From Siderastrea radians (Eukaryota; Cnidaria; Anthozoa; Scleractinia; Rhizangiidae), in assembly GCA_964017195.1 (NCBI GenBank), contig OZ024892.1, forward strand, positions 10,524,866 through 10,588,865: a stretch of 64,000 nt of DNA, in the 5' to 3' direction. Below the pieces are notes generated by a model. The model was not told where the DNA came from. It saw only the letters and a list, made by a program, of their open reading frames with translations, and searched no databases. Made by a program: the position numbers and the translations under genes. Each line of letters begins with the position of its first letter. The stretch's first letter is position 1. Below are positions 45,243-55,749 of this stretch, in pieces.

Positions 45243-46082
45243 TTAGCTCTTTTTAGCAGGTTCCGCTTCTTTAGCTGCAGCGGGACAAGGATTCGTATTA
45301 CATGCCTGAGTTTCTTCCAGGGGTCCTTCGCAGTTCTTTCCACCATTTGCCGGGGCCGGGTTTGTACAGGTACGCTTTCTTCTTTGTACGCCACCACCGC
45401 ACGTCTTGTCGCACGCTTCAAACTGTCCCCATTCTGTAAATCCACCATCAACCGGACAAGGTTGAGTGTTACATTTTTCCTCTTCCTCGGACGGCCCTTC
45501 GCAGGCCTTCCCTTCGTTAGCAGGTGCCGGATTTGTGCACGTTCTTGATCGCTTCCTCACTCCCGTACCACACGTTTTGTCGCATTCACCAAATGCTCCC
45601 CAGTTTGAGAATCCTCCATCGACAGGACACGGTTTGATGTTGCATGCCTGTGTTTCCTCCGTCGCGCCTTCACAGACCTTGCCGTTGTATTGCGGCGGTG
45701 GGTTTGTGCAAGCCCGCGTTCGCTTCTTCACGCCGTCACCGCAGGTTTTGTCGCAGTCACCGAATGGAGTCCATTCCGTAAAACCCCCATCGATAGGGCA
45801 TTCCTTGAGTTTACAATTCTCCTCTTCTTTCCATGGGCCAAGGTTTTGTTCCAAACACGTTTTCCCGAGATAACCGGGTTTAGGATCAGAGCAATTTCTA
45901 GTTCTTACATGTTTGCCTTCGCCACATTCAACCGAACACGGCCCCCAGTCAGACCAGCCGGCGTATCCACCATTTATTGCAGCCTTACGGACCATAAAAT
46001 ATAATGGAATTACAATAACACATACCGCCGCTACGACCATGGGCAAGTGCGATTTACTAACACCCTTTTTTCTTGCAAACAT
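45243..46082 (-). CDS. Four-repeat TSP1 membrane protein, copy 2 (intronless)
   Basis: 279 residues from the ATG at 46082 (MFARKKGVSKSHLP). An in-frame TTG seven codons upstream is not needed as a start in a eukaryote. A basic N-terminus, then a hydrophobic segment (MVVAAVCVIVIPLYFMV, about residues 15-31), then four TSP1 repeats with the same layout as copy 1 and a short Ala/Lys-rich tail (AAAKEAEPAKKS) that copy 1 lacks. Repeats 2-4 carry CDKTCG; repeat 1 has CSVECG, again without the O-fucosylation Ser/Thr. An AATAAA-type signal reads on the minus strand near 45143. Predicted to sit at the cell surface or be secreted; the ligand is unknown. In cnidarians TSP1 proteins have been linked to microbe or symbiont recognition, which is only a suggestion here. 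Confidence 0.9.
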   Translation of the reverse strand: MFARKKGVSKSHLPMVVAAVCVIVIPLYFMVRKAAINGGYAGWSDWGPCSVECGEGKHVRTRNCSDPKPGYLGKTCLEQNLGPWKEEENCKLKECPIDGGFTEWTPFGDCDKTCGDGVKKRTRACTNPPPQYNGKVCEGATEETQACNIKPCPVDGGFSNWGAFGECDKTCGTGVRKRSRTCTNPAPANEGKACEGPSEEEEKCNTQPCPVDGGFTEWGQFEACDKTCGGGVQRRKRTCTNPAPANGGKNCEGPLEETQACNTNPCPAAAKEAEPAKKS

Positions 46083-46794
46083 TCTGCTTGGCTTTACGTG
46101 CAAGGTAAAACTCGTCGCTTGTTAGAATAAACAACCCCAAAGCAAAATAACTTTGTGGAACAATATAATTATATTTAAAACTCTCATTTACACAATAATT
46201 GGAATTTTTCTTTTGTGACACTAAGTGCCAATCAAATACGACATAAAACCGTAACTTTGAATAAATTAATTCCTTCTGTTGCCACGTGTCACCAAACGAG
46301 GAATGTTACAGTTAAATGCTCTAGCTCAATTCACATTTTCTTACAAAATACAGTTTTATCCAACGTGTAACATTGCTTTTTTTCCTCTTTCAAAGTTTTT
46401 GGAACCATGGATAGGTCGGTGAAGTCTTGGCGGAAAGCATATGTTTCTTTTTTTTTTTTTTTAAATAACAGTCACTGCATGACATGCATTTATTGAAGTG
46501 AACGCGTGAGACATGCATAAACAAACTACTTTTAAAAAATTCAAATTTTGCAAGAATTGATAAAAGCACGCTGCTCTTTATTTTGTAACTTTGGAAGCGT
46601 GTCTAGGAGGTTACCAGCAGTTGTCACATTGTGACGTCATACCGTTATGTAGGCTACGTGGTCGTTCATGAGTTTCAACACTACGTACATACATTCTTTA
46701 TTGACTTTCACCAAAGGGGCTTTAGCATTAAATTAGAATATTTAATTACACTAATATTAAATTACAAAACAAAAACAAACAAACCAAAAAAATC

Positions 46795-47190
46795 ATTAAT
46801 AATGGATAAAGTCTTTAAGGAGTTTATGTTTAAGACTGTGCTTAAAAACAGAAACTGAGCTAATAACTTTAAGAGAACTGTCCAGTGAATTCCATATAAT
46901 AACTTTTCCATAATGAAAAGTTCTCTGGCCGCTAGTAGTTTTGAAATGTAGAATGCTTAGCTTTTGTGAGTGCCTAGTGGTACGCCCGCTTATCCCTCAT
47001 CGCTTGATGAATTTAGTTGACAAATACTCTGGTACGCGGCCTGTCAGGCATTTAAAGACCGTGGCAGCGTTACGAAGATACGGCTGAGTTGCTACTGGTA
47101 CTAGCCAATTAAGCTCTAGTAGAAGTGGCATGATATGATCGTACTTGCGCGTGTTGTTCACAATACGCGCTGCAAACTTCTAAAATGGGA
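46795..47190 (-). pseudogene. LINE reverse-transcriptase C-terminal remnant
   Basis: The minus strand reads FAARIVNNTRKYDHIMPLLL, ELNWLVPVATQPYLRNAATV, FKCLTGRVPEYLSTKFIKR, a stop, then GQRTFHYGKVIIWNSL and VFKHSLKHKLLKDF. This order (ARIV...LNWLPV...FKC...GQR F.Y..WN.L) is the conserved tail of CR1/L2-type retrotransposon polyproteins. One in-frame stop and no upstream catalytic part. Confidence 0.7.
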
Positions 47191-47340
47191 GTTTTCTAGT
47201 TGCCACTGGAGCTGCGACAAACAAAGAATATATCATGTGTATATTCTGACAGATGAAGTTGATCAGCGCAAGCTAAGCGCTAGCACAAGACAAGTACGTG
47301 TAAATCGGTGCAATACAAATGATACGAGTAGTGAAGCATT

Positions 47341-47730
47341 TGCAAATGGCAAGGACAAGAAAACGATTTTTTTTCTTGCGCTTACAAGCACTTATGCGTG
47401 TCTATTTTTGGCGTCCTAGTGTAAACCGAAACACTCCTCATAGATTGGTGATCATATTCCGTTAAACTGTACTGTGAACATTAACATACTTATTCTTAGT
47501 CTCCTTATGCTTGATTAGCCTGGGTGATAGGCTCATGCAAATGGCAAGGACAAGAAAACGATTTTTTTTCTTGCGCTTACAAGCACTTATGCGTGTCTAT
47601 TTTTGGCGTCCTAGTGTAAACCGAAACACTCCTCATAGATTGGTGATCATATTCCGTTAAACTGTACTGTGAACATTAACATACTTATTCTTAGTCTCCT
47701 TATGCTTGATTAGCCTGGGTGATAGGCTCA
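47341..47730. repeat. Perfect 195-bp tandem duplication
   Basis: 47341-47535 and 47536-47730 are identical by eye over all 195 bases, starting TGCAAATGGCAAGGACAAG and ending GGTGATAGGCTCA. Non-coding. Confidence 0.95.
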
Positions 47731-47735
47731 TCAAA

Positions 47736-48098
47736 AGGGGAGGCATACCCCGAGAATTTGGGTGGGGTGTGTGGCATACTTCTTGAAACCCTTACTCTAT
47801 TTTAGACGTGCCCCATAAATGCTCGCAGCTATGCAGAAACTGCTTCAGTGTGCGTAAACGCACTTGAAGCCCTTCTAAAAAGAAGGGCTTCAAATACCCT
47901 ATATTGCTAGAAACGCACTTGGCATAATAATAAAGAAAGTAGCTTCTTTCAAAAACCATACCCAGTTCCAGATCAGAACGCAGAAACCTTACTCTATTTC
48001 AGACCAAAACGGCTCGGAAACCATACCCTTTGGCCCAGGGCTCCTCATACCTATCTAGCTCCTATAAGATAAGGGAGTACCCACCCCCTCCCCCTGGG
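47736..48098. repeat. GC-capped non-autonomous element, copy B
   Basis: Left AGGGGAGGCATACCCCGAG, right GGGAGTACCCACCCCCTCC. The interior has ACTCTATTTCAGACCAAAA and CTTGAAGCCCTTCT, found reversed in 63430-63859. Confidence 0.65.
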
Positions 48099-49560
48099 AG
48101 ACAAACAGGGATTCTCAAGCCTCTCGTCCCATGGCTTTTAGTCCTTTTGTTAATTCTCCACTCCCAGAGGGATAAAGCGTAAGCTGAAAAACGACAAGAA
48201 ATCAACAACAAAATAACTCCTTTTTTGACGGCTCAGCTCAAAAACACATAGGTAAAAGGAAGGGGAACCTAGCCTATCAATTGTAGAGAATAAGCGCACA
48301 GCTTAATGGCCACACTTGCGGCAAGTAGTAAGCAGTAGCCAGGCAGGCTACTGCTGTAACCCGCCTGTTAAGCAGTAGCAGGTGCGAAAAGGGAAAGAGA
48401 TGGAAGATATAGCGGAGAGCGGGAGAAGAAGGTGAACAGGGAAAAGGCAATAATAGTAACTAGCTCTTCAGCTCTCACAGCCTAACTACATACATATTTA
48501 TTATGTCAAAACATAAAAAAGGAAACGTCAGAGGTTATCCCTATCAAGGACGTTCCCTAAAAGATTGGAATGCCCTCGGCAGGGGCCTATTCTTCACGCC
48601 GCTCCACCTCCATGCCTTTGTGACAAAGCTACGTAATATAGTTTTGCGACAGTTAAAAAATTCAATGTCCGCTTTCTAAGTTTGTGGTACGCCACGAAAA
48701 TGTCCGCGTTCAAAGCTCTCCGCGGTGGAACGTGAGGTCGATCAGCAAATTCAAATCAACAGATGAGAAGTACCAGTTCGCCCGAAACCTGAGCGGTACC
48801 AGTTCGCCCAGAAAAGTTAACCTTACCGAGTTCGCCTACGTGTCGTGTTTGACTCCACAATCGTTTTTTCCTTTAAGTGTGCGCTATTAAAGAGCATAAG
48901 TTGTTAGCCTCCATCGTCCTATTTCTCGATAGAAAGGTTCTGTATACAATCCAAACGTAAATTCTGGAGCCATTGTACTCATATTAAAATGCAAAAAGTG
49001 CATCATTGTGAATAGAACTGCAAATTTTTGATATTGCGGTTTAACAAGAAAAAGTCTTCATAATGTGATTTGCGGGAAGTAATAAATAGCCCGACTAACT
49101 TCGGTGAATTTTAGACGACTTAACTGACAAGTTTGCTATGACCCATGATGCAAACATCGCAACTTTTTCAAATTCATTTCTCCCTGTAGATTACAGCAAC
49201 TGATACACCTGTAACTTATATAATACTTTAACGAAACAGGATTTTATCGATTTTGGGAGGGCTGATGTTTTCCCGGGTGTTTTGCGTCTTTAATGTTTCA
49301 CAAATTTTGATGATTTGTTGGGTCTTTCCTCCCAAAACCAAACGAGTTCCTTTTATGGCTTCATAAAATTTCGCAATTTCCTGATGCCGTCGATACGTGG
49401 AATAAATTTGAATATTTCGCAAGATTTCATTTAAATTTAATGACTTTTCCCTTTGTATGGTTAATTTGACCCTTTATAAAAAAAATTATCAAGAATGTTC
49501 TTCACTTTGCCACTTTACCGAACATTTACACTTAGCTGGTGCTAACTGCAGGCCGATTCG
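48099..49560. other. Intergenic, no gene recognised
   Basis: Contains a GCAGTAGC-rich stretch near 48325-48380 and two nearby copies of GTACCAGTTCGCCC (48769 and 48797). No coding, RNA or paired terminal repeats seen. Confidence 0.45.
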
Positions 49561-49566
49561 AGGAAT

Positions 49567-49592
49567 AATAGGAAGAATATATCGAATTTTGT
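49567..49592 (+). promoter_or_regulatory. Shared upstream block of the glycosyltransferase pair, copy 1
   Basis: AGGAAGAATATATCGAATTT followed by TGT occurs here, about 125 bp before the ATG, and again at 53961-53985, about 130 bp before the second gene. The rest of the upstream sequence differs much more, so a conserved promoter element is plausible. Confidence 0.45.
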
Positions 49593-49700
49593 CCACGTGT
49601 CATCTGACTTTAAATTCTGCATTTGTGTCACGCATTTAACAATCAACTACCCACTGTCTGAATTCAACATCTTGCAAACAGCTCGTTGGCCAAGTTGAAA

Positions 49701-51302
49701 ATGCATTTAGTGCTCGTTCACGGATACTTGCTTGGCGGATCCGGTTCTAATGTGTACACAGCGAACATCGCTAAATCATGGAAGCGAAAGGGCCACGCTG
49801 TTACCGTAATTTGCCAAGATCCTCACGCCGATCGACTGGATTTCGTCGATGAATTTATCGTAGGAACCGACAAGATCCCTTCCTCAGCCCCCAAACCCGG
49901 CACGTTAAGAGTTGTTGTACCGGACATCAGTGGGCTTTTACTCGTTTACTGGTACGATTTATACGAAGGATATGAAGTCAAAACCATGGTGAACTGCTCT
50001 TTGGAGGAGATCGAGACAAATATAGAAAGCACCGTGGCGGGTTTGAAGAAGGTGATTGCACAAGGCGTCGATCGAATCCTTGCGAATCACGCAATCCTCG
50101 GCCCTGTGATAACGAAACGTGCAACCGAAGGAACCAAAATTCCGTACGACGTCAAAATCCACGGTAGCTCCATTATTTTTTCAGTTAAAAACCGCCAAGA
50201 GTTGAGGCGATACGCGGTCGAGGGAATCAAGAACTGTCGCAAGCTCATCGTAGGGGCAAAGTACATGGCGGGTTTCGTGGAAGAGACTTTCGAATTAGAG
50301 AAGCAAGAGATGGGCCTAGTGGGCAAGACCGTGATTATTCCCCCGGGGATGGACCCAGAAGTATTCCAGCTCGGCGGTTCTGTGAAAGAGAGACAAGAAG
50401 CGTTTCTAAAAAGCGTGGCGGATTTCATCAAGAGGAAACCAGACGGTAGACGAGAAGACAAGATTTGGCTTCCAAATAATCAGAATAATAACAACCACAT
50501 CTCGCGTGACTTGAATAAAGCTCTGGAGCGTGTAGTCGAGTCGTATGATCTCCGAGCCGCGGATTCTGACCTTTGCGAGCGCTGGATTCCATTTCAAGAA
50601 GACGAACCAATCATCTGCTTTTTTGGCAAGTTCCAAGAAACCAAGGGAGTTGGAGAGATTCTAATGGCTTTTCCAACTATTCTGGAAAAGTTTCCCAAAG
50701 CCCGGCTTTTGCTGATAGGCTACGGAGGCAACCGGGAACACTTAGAAGGCATGCTAGCAGCCCTGGTTCAGGGAAATTTCGAAGCTTTCAAAGCCTACGC
50801 GGGAGCAGGGGATTTTGTGGACATCCCACCGAAAGCGGAGAAGTTTTTTCGCCAGATTCCACCAGGGAGAGTTACAATGACAGGTCTTCTGGAACATCCC
50901 CAGTTAAAAGAGATCCTCCCAATATGTAGCCTTACCATTACAGCATCCAAAGCCTTGGAATCGTTCGGGATGGTTTCCGTAGAGGCCATGTCCGCTGGAG
51001 TCTTGCCACTGTGTCATGACCACACGGGAATATCCGAAGTTATTCGAGCCGTAAAAGAGGTAGATCCGGAGTTGGCGGAGATTGTGCGCTTGGAGATACG
51101 TTCCGGTGGCTTAAATGGAGTAGCAGATGGTGCGTTTCTTGTGGAGCACCTGCCAGTTAAAGTAGAGCGCGCCCTCTATTATCTGTACCCGAATGGCTTT
51201 CGCGACCACACCAAGCGACATGAAGTGGCAGCCAAGCTCAGAGAGATCGCAGTGGCCAAGTTCTCTTGGGATGTTATCGGCAAGAAGATTTTAGAAGAAT
51301 AA
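49701..51302 (+). CDS. GT4-type glycosyltransferase, copy 1 (intronless)
   Basis: 533 residues from ATG 49701. The frame runs five codons further up to a TTG, but the paralogue starts at the same MHLVLVHGYL, so the ATG is chosen. GT-B fold signs: Gly-rich loop GGSGSN at residues 12-17 of the N-terminal domain, HG at 154-155, a donor-site GK...TKG at 309-316, and the retaining E-x7-E pair E420/E428 in ESFGMVSVEAMSAGVLP, typical of family GT4. Such enzymes transfer a sugar from a nucleotide sugar with retention of configuration. Donor and acceptor cannot be read from sequence. No signal peptide or membrane segment, so probably cytosolic. No intron, although EML in the same window has dozens. 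The style is bacterial, so ancient transfer is inferred. An Asn-rich loop (PNNQNNNN, 258-265) differs from copy 2. Confidence 0.9.
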   Translation: MHLVLVHGYLLGGSGSNVYTANIAKSWKRKGHAVTVICQDPHADRLDFVDEFIVGTDKIPSSAPKPGTLRVVVPDISGLLLVYWYDLYEGYEVKTMVNCSLEEIETNIESTVAGLKKVIAQGVDRILANHAILGPVITKRATEGTKIPYDVKIHGSSIIFSVKNRQELRRYAVEGIKNCRKLIVGAKYMAGFVEETFELEKQEMGLVGKTVIIPPGMDPEVFQLGGSVKERQEAFLKSVADFIKRKPDGRREDKIWLPNNQNNNNHISRDLNKALERVVESYDLRAADSDLCERWIPFQEDEPIICFFGKFQETKGVGEILMAFPTILEKFPKARLLLIGYGGNREHLEGMLAALVQGNFEAFKAYAGAGDFVDIPPKAEKFFRQIPPGRVTMTGLLEHPQLKEILPICSLTITASKALESFGMVSVEAMSAGVLPLCHDHTGISEVIRAVKEVDPELAEIVRLEIRSGGLNGVADGAFLVEHLPVKVERALYYLYPNGFRDHTKRHEVAAKLREIAVAKFSWDVIGKKILEE

Positions 51303-53950
51303 GAGAAATGGCACCAAAAGACTTGTCTTATACACTCATAAACTTGGTAGAAAATTTCAATCATAAAGTAGTGGAAACCCGTCATTCAATCGAAAGAAAG
51401 TGTTTGTATGTTATTAGTATACAGGATCGGAAGTGAATTTATTTTATTTATTTTTATATTTCTATCCGTCATTTATGTGCCCGAACGTGGCTACAAGGAA
51501 GGGTTTTTAGTTGATCAATCACAGTGATTCCAAATATTTATCACTTAAAGTTTCTGATAACACGAGAATGTTATACATTGAATATCTGTTGAAACTATCT
51601 TTCGTTTCCTCTAACGAATAGCTGTCTGTGATTGGTACAATCTGTGAATACGTTATAAACCTTGAAGTGCTGTGAAAATTGGCTTCTCTCGGTATAGTGG
51701 ATATGCCCACGGGGTGTGCCCAAACCCTCTTAAACTCTTTTTTGTTTGTTTGTTTGTTTGTTTTTTTGTTTTTGTTTTTAATAACAACCTTTCTTATGAG
51801 AACGTTGAGGCTAAAATTGACCCATGTTTTAAGAACACGCTAAGAACGTACCCGACCTGAGACTAAGAGATAAAGCATTCTTATTCAGTTCTGTACCCGT
51901 TTTTGCATGGAGCTAAAAACACGTAGTAAACTGTAACAACATGAATTTCTATCAAATTACATTTTTCTTTGTGTTTTTTTTATGTAGATGCTGTATTCTC
52001 AGGCTATATTTTCTTCTCATTCTAAACTGTGGAAGAGTTATAAAGTGAAATAAGAACAGCCAGTTTCGGTTCAGCCTCAGCCGCAAAGTTAGACGTTCTT
52101 ATAAACAAAAGGGTATTTTAATAAATTCCTTGGCTTCTTTGGAACTTAAAGGCGCGGCGTGGCGTGTTGGTTAGTACCCAGGAACTTTTAATCGGAGTTT
52201 CAATCGGCTGGTCTTTGCATGTTCAGTGTATCCTGTAAGGGCGTTTATCGTGCGAGGACAAACATCCGATCCAGGGGGTGGTAGCAGTACTTCTTTATTA
52301 CCATTCCTTAGAACATGGTGGATAATTCAGCGGAATCGGGTGAATGAGATAGGGTGGGTGTAGAAGCACTTATTACTTTTTCACAATATCCGGGATTTTA
52401 AGGACGTTCGAGCGAAAATCTTCTACAACACAGATTTTTTTTCATACTTTTTGCTACAGTCAGATAATGAGTTACATATGTCAGAAATGCAAAAAACTGG
52501 GGGGTCACCGACTTCGTTTTCGCAATAAGGCGCGTGGAAAACTACCCCAATTTTGACAAATCGGCCCTCGCAACTCGACATGGCCTCAGTGGTTGTTAGT
52601 TGAAAAATAATAAAAATGATTCGCTGAAGACCCACTTTCTCAGTTAAATTTCATTTAAGTGGGTCTGTCAAGTAAATAATTTGAGCCGCTGTCATCCTTT
52701 CAGTTAAACTCAACCTTTGAAATGGACTTTTTCCAACACCGCACAGCTAAAATAATAACGGAATTCGATGATACGTGGGCAGAAAAGTTGGAAAAAAATC
52801 AAACTTCCACAGCACAGATTTTCTTCGATTTTTCAAGAAACGTAGATAATCGATAAAGAAAGTGATCTATCAAAAGAAAATATGGGGTCACCGAACATTT
52901 AAGAGAGTTAAACCCGTACATAGATATTAATATGCCCACTAACGCTATATCTCTCTACATTTCTTCAACAGCGCGCGCGCTCAATGCATGACGTGGCATG
53001 GCATGGCGACGTGAATTGCGTGCGCAGTAAGGATGCGCAGAGACAGTTAGCGCGAATGTCTCTTCAGCAAGGAAACCACTGACTTCCAGACGTTTGAACC
53101 AACAACCGGAACTCTTTATCTTCTCTTTATTAGAATTTGCTCGTCACTATGGATACCAATACGATTGCTTTTACGACTGTGGCTTGAACTAGTGACCCCA
53201 ACTGAAATGCGTCAAAAGAGAAAGATGGCACTTCCGCGGGTCATCAGTGACGTCTGGGACATCTTCGTTCCTGGTTGCAATTTTAAGATTGCGATTGGCT
53301 TATCCCGGAAAGCTGCGACCCCTTTTTCGGAGAAAGGTTGGGCCCCATGGCCACCACTCCACCCTAAAAAAAAACTACATTTCAGAAACCGGTTAATTAA
53401 ATGAACTCGATGATAGCGGCACGGCTTCGTTCCTCAGCGAAACGACGCTCGATGAACGACTTTCCAAACATTCCATGCTGATGACATAGCACTACTCAGA
53501 TAAGGGATTGGGGACATACAGGAACCTATAAAGAGATTAACTCTAAGTGTTGAACAATAGGCTATTGCTTCCCTACATTAATTTGGGGTACATCTTAAAC
53601 TAAGAGGACTGTATAAATCTTGGTCTTGTTTCTGATTGGTTACTAGTTATCAGAGGACCTACGAGACCAGGATATAAACTCATCGTGGGGGGAGGCAGAG
53701 CAGAGAACAGGGAGCAGCGAAATACCGTTCAATCGTTCAGGGTTAGGAAGAAAGGTGACTGCTTATTCAACCCAATTCATGACGATATGCATGCTTACGG
53801 ATCGTCTTGATCCGACCATCATGGGGTCAATTGTTTGCGTATCACTTTTTATTTGTAGCCGACTGTGGTTTTCGTGGATTGATGGGTTTCGATCATTTTG
53901 TTTTGTTAACTGTCTTGCATCCGTCCGCAAGGTCGCAAGGGAACATTTGA
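51303..53950. other. Spacer between the glycosyltransferase genes
   Basis: 2.6 kb without a gene I can support. The first ~65 bp resemble the 3' flank of copy 2 (GGCACCAAAAGACTTG, AAACTTGGTAGAAAATTT). A TTTG run lies at 51741-51765 and a SINE-like copy at 52150-52340. Short open frames here look random. Confidence 0.55.
52150..52340 (+). mobile_element. SINE-like element
   Basis: Head GGCGTGGCGTGTTGGTTAGT resembles an A box. Downstream ATCCGATCCAGGGGGTGGTA and AGCAGTACTTCTTTATTACC match the tail order of the other copies. Confidence 0.45.
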
Positions 53951-53960
53951 TTCCTGGAAA

Positions 53961-53985
53961 AATAGGAAGAATATATCGAATTTTG
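53961..53985 (+). promoter_or_regulatory. Shared upstream block of the glycosyltransferase pair, copy 2
   Basis: AGGAAGAATATATCGAATTT followed by TGTTC, matching 49567-49592 at a similar distance from its ATG. Confidence 0.45.
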
Positions 53986-54099
53986 TTCAAGCGTAGGCTG
54001 AACAAACATTCCTTATTTGGGTCACACATCTACTTAAAGAATCAAAAACAGAAACTAGCTCACAGACTAATTTCGACATTTAGTATACACAAGTGAAAA

Positions 54100-55689
54100 A
54101 TGCATTTAGTGCTCGTTCACGGATACTTGCTTGGCGGATCTGGTTCTAATATCTACACAGCGAACATCGCTAAATCATGGAAGCGACAGGGCCACGCTGT
54201 TACCTTAATTTGCCAGGATCCTCACGCCGATCGACTGGATTTCGTCGATGAATTTATCGTCGGAACCGACAAGATTCCTTCTTCAGCCCCCAAACCCGGC
54301 ACGCTAAGAGTTGTTGTACCGGATATCAGTGGGCTTTTACTCGTTTACTGGTACGATTTATACGAAGGATATGAAGTCAAAACCATGGTGAACTGCTCTT
54401 TGGAGGAGATCGAGACAAATATAGAAGGAACCGCAGCGGGTTTGAAGAAGGTGATTGCACAAGGCGTCGATCAAATTCTTGCGAATCACGCAATCCTCGG
54501 CCCTGCGATAACGAAACGCGCCACCGAAGGAACCGGGATACCGTACGACGTCAAAATCCACGGTAGCTCCATCATTTTCTCAGTCAAAAACCGCCAAGAG
54601 TTGAGGCGATACGCGGTGGAGGGGATAAAGAACTGTCGCAAGCTCATCGTAGGGGCAAAGTACATGGCGGGTTTCGTGGAAGAGACTTTCAAATTAGAGA
54701 AGGGAGAGATGGGCCTAGTGCGCAAGACCGTGATTATCCCTCCGGGGATGGACCCGGAAGTATTCCAGCTCGGCGGGTCTGTGAAAGAGAGGCAAGAAGC
54801 GTTTCTGAAAAGCGTGGCGGATTTCATCAAGAGGAAACCAGACGGTAGACGAGCAGACAAGATTTCGCTACCAAATAATAACAACCACTTCTCGCGAGAC
54901 TTGAACAAAGCTTTGGAGGGTGTAGTCGAGTCGTATGACCTCCGAGCCGCGGATTCTGACCTCTGCAAGCGCTGGATTCCGTTTCAAGAAGACGAACCCA
55001 TCATCTGCTTTTTTGGCAAGTTCCAAGAAACCAAGGGAGTCGGAGAAATTTTAATGGCTTTTCCAACTATTCTGGAAAAGTTTCCCGAAGCCCGACTTTT
55101 GCTGATAGGCTACGGAGGCAACCGGGAACACTTAGAAGGCATGCTAGCAGCCCTGGTTCAGGGGAATTTCGAAGCTTTCAAAGCCTACGCGGGAGCAGGG
55201 GATTTTGTGGACATCCCACCGGAAGCGGAGAAGTTTTTTCGGCAGATTCCCCCGGGGAGAGTCACAATGACAGGTCTTCTGGAACATCCCCAGTTAAAAG
55301 AGATCCTCCCAATATGTAGCCTCACCATTACAGCATCCAAAGCCTTGGAATCGTTCGGGATGGTTTCCGTAGAGGCCATGTCCGCTGGAGTCTTGCCGCT
55401 GTGCCATGACCACACGGGGATATCCGAAGTTATTCGAGCCGTAAAAGAGGTAGATCCGGAGTTGGCAGAGATTGTGCGCTTGGAGATTCGTCCCGGTGGC
55501 TTACATGGAGTAGCAGATGGTGCGTTTCTTGTGGAGCACCTGCCAATTAAAGTAGAGCGCGCCCTGCATTATCTGTACCCGAATGGCTTTGGGGACCACA
55601 CCAAGCGACATGAAGTGGCAACCAAGCTCAGAGAGATCGCAGTGGCCAAGTTCTCTTGGGACGTGATCGGCAAGAAGATTTTAGAATAA
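54100..55689 (+). CDS. GT4-type glycosyltransferase, copy 2 (intronless)
   Basis: 529 residues. Aligned to copy 1 I count 24 substitutions, a 3-residue deletion in the Asn-rich loop (PNNNNHFS) and loss of one terminal Glu, about 95% identity. GGSGSN, the HG pair, GK...TKG and the E-x7-E pair are all intact, so both copies look functional. Differences cluster in surface-type positions (FELEKQ/FKLEKG, GRREDKIW/GRRADKIS), which could alter acceptor preference. A canonical AATAAA lies at 55724-55729, 35 bp after the stop, where copy 1 has CATAAA. Same strand and tandem with copy 1 at 4.4 kb spacing. No membrane segment. Donor and acceptor unknown. Confidence 0.9.
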   Translation: MHLVLVHGYLLGGSGSNIYTANIAKSWKRQGHAVTLICQDPHADRLDFVDEFIVGTDKIPSSAPKPGTLRVVVPDISGLLLVYWYDLYEGYEVKTMVNCSLEEIETNIEGTAAGLKKVIAQGVDQILANHAILGPAITKRATEGTGIPYDVKIHGSSIIFSVKNRQELRRYAVEGIKNCRKLIVGAKYMAGFVEETFKLEKGEMGLVRKTVIIPPGMDPEVFQLGGSVKERQEAFLKSVADFIKRKPDGRRADKISLPNNNNHFSRDLNKALEGVVESYDLRAADSDLCKRWIPFQEDEPIICFFGKFQETKGVGEILMAFPTILEKFPEARLLLIGYGGNREHLEGMLAALVQGNFEAFKAYAGAGDFVDIPPEAEKFFRQIPPGRVTMTGLLEHPQLKEILPICSLTITASKALESFGMVSVEAMSAGVLPLCHDHTGISEVIRAVKEVDPELAEIVRLEIRPGGLHGVADGAFLVEHLPIKVERALHYLYPNGFGDHTKRHEVATKLREIAVAKFSWDVIGKKILE

Positions 55690-55723
55690 GAGAAACGGCA
55701 CCAAGAGACTTGCCTTATATACT

Positions 55724-55729
55724 AATAAA
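55724..55729 (+). terminator. Polyadenylation signal of glycosyltransferase copy 2
   Basis: AATAAA 35 bp downstream of the stop codon, supporting a eukaryotic transcript rather than bacterial contamination. Confidence 0.5.
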
Positions 55730-55749
55730 CTCGGTAGAAAATTTGATTT

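Noticed and set aside
49686..49700. Five extra N-terminal codons for glycosyltransferase copy 1
   Set aside because: They start at TTG, which a eukaryotic gene would not normally use, and copy 2 begins at the equivalent ATG.
50087..50989. Minus-strand open frames over the glycosyltransferases
   Set aside because: Antisense shadows. The plus frame carries the GT4 motifs, and the paralogue shares it.
49701..55689. Bacterial contamination as the source of the glycosyltransferases
   Set aside because: No neighbouring bacterial genes or Shine-Dalgarno pattern. The genes are flanked by animal SINE-like repeats, and copy 2 has a polyadenylation signal.
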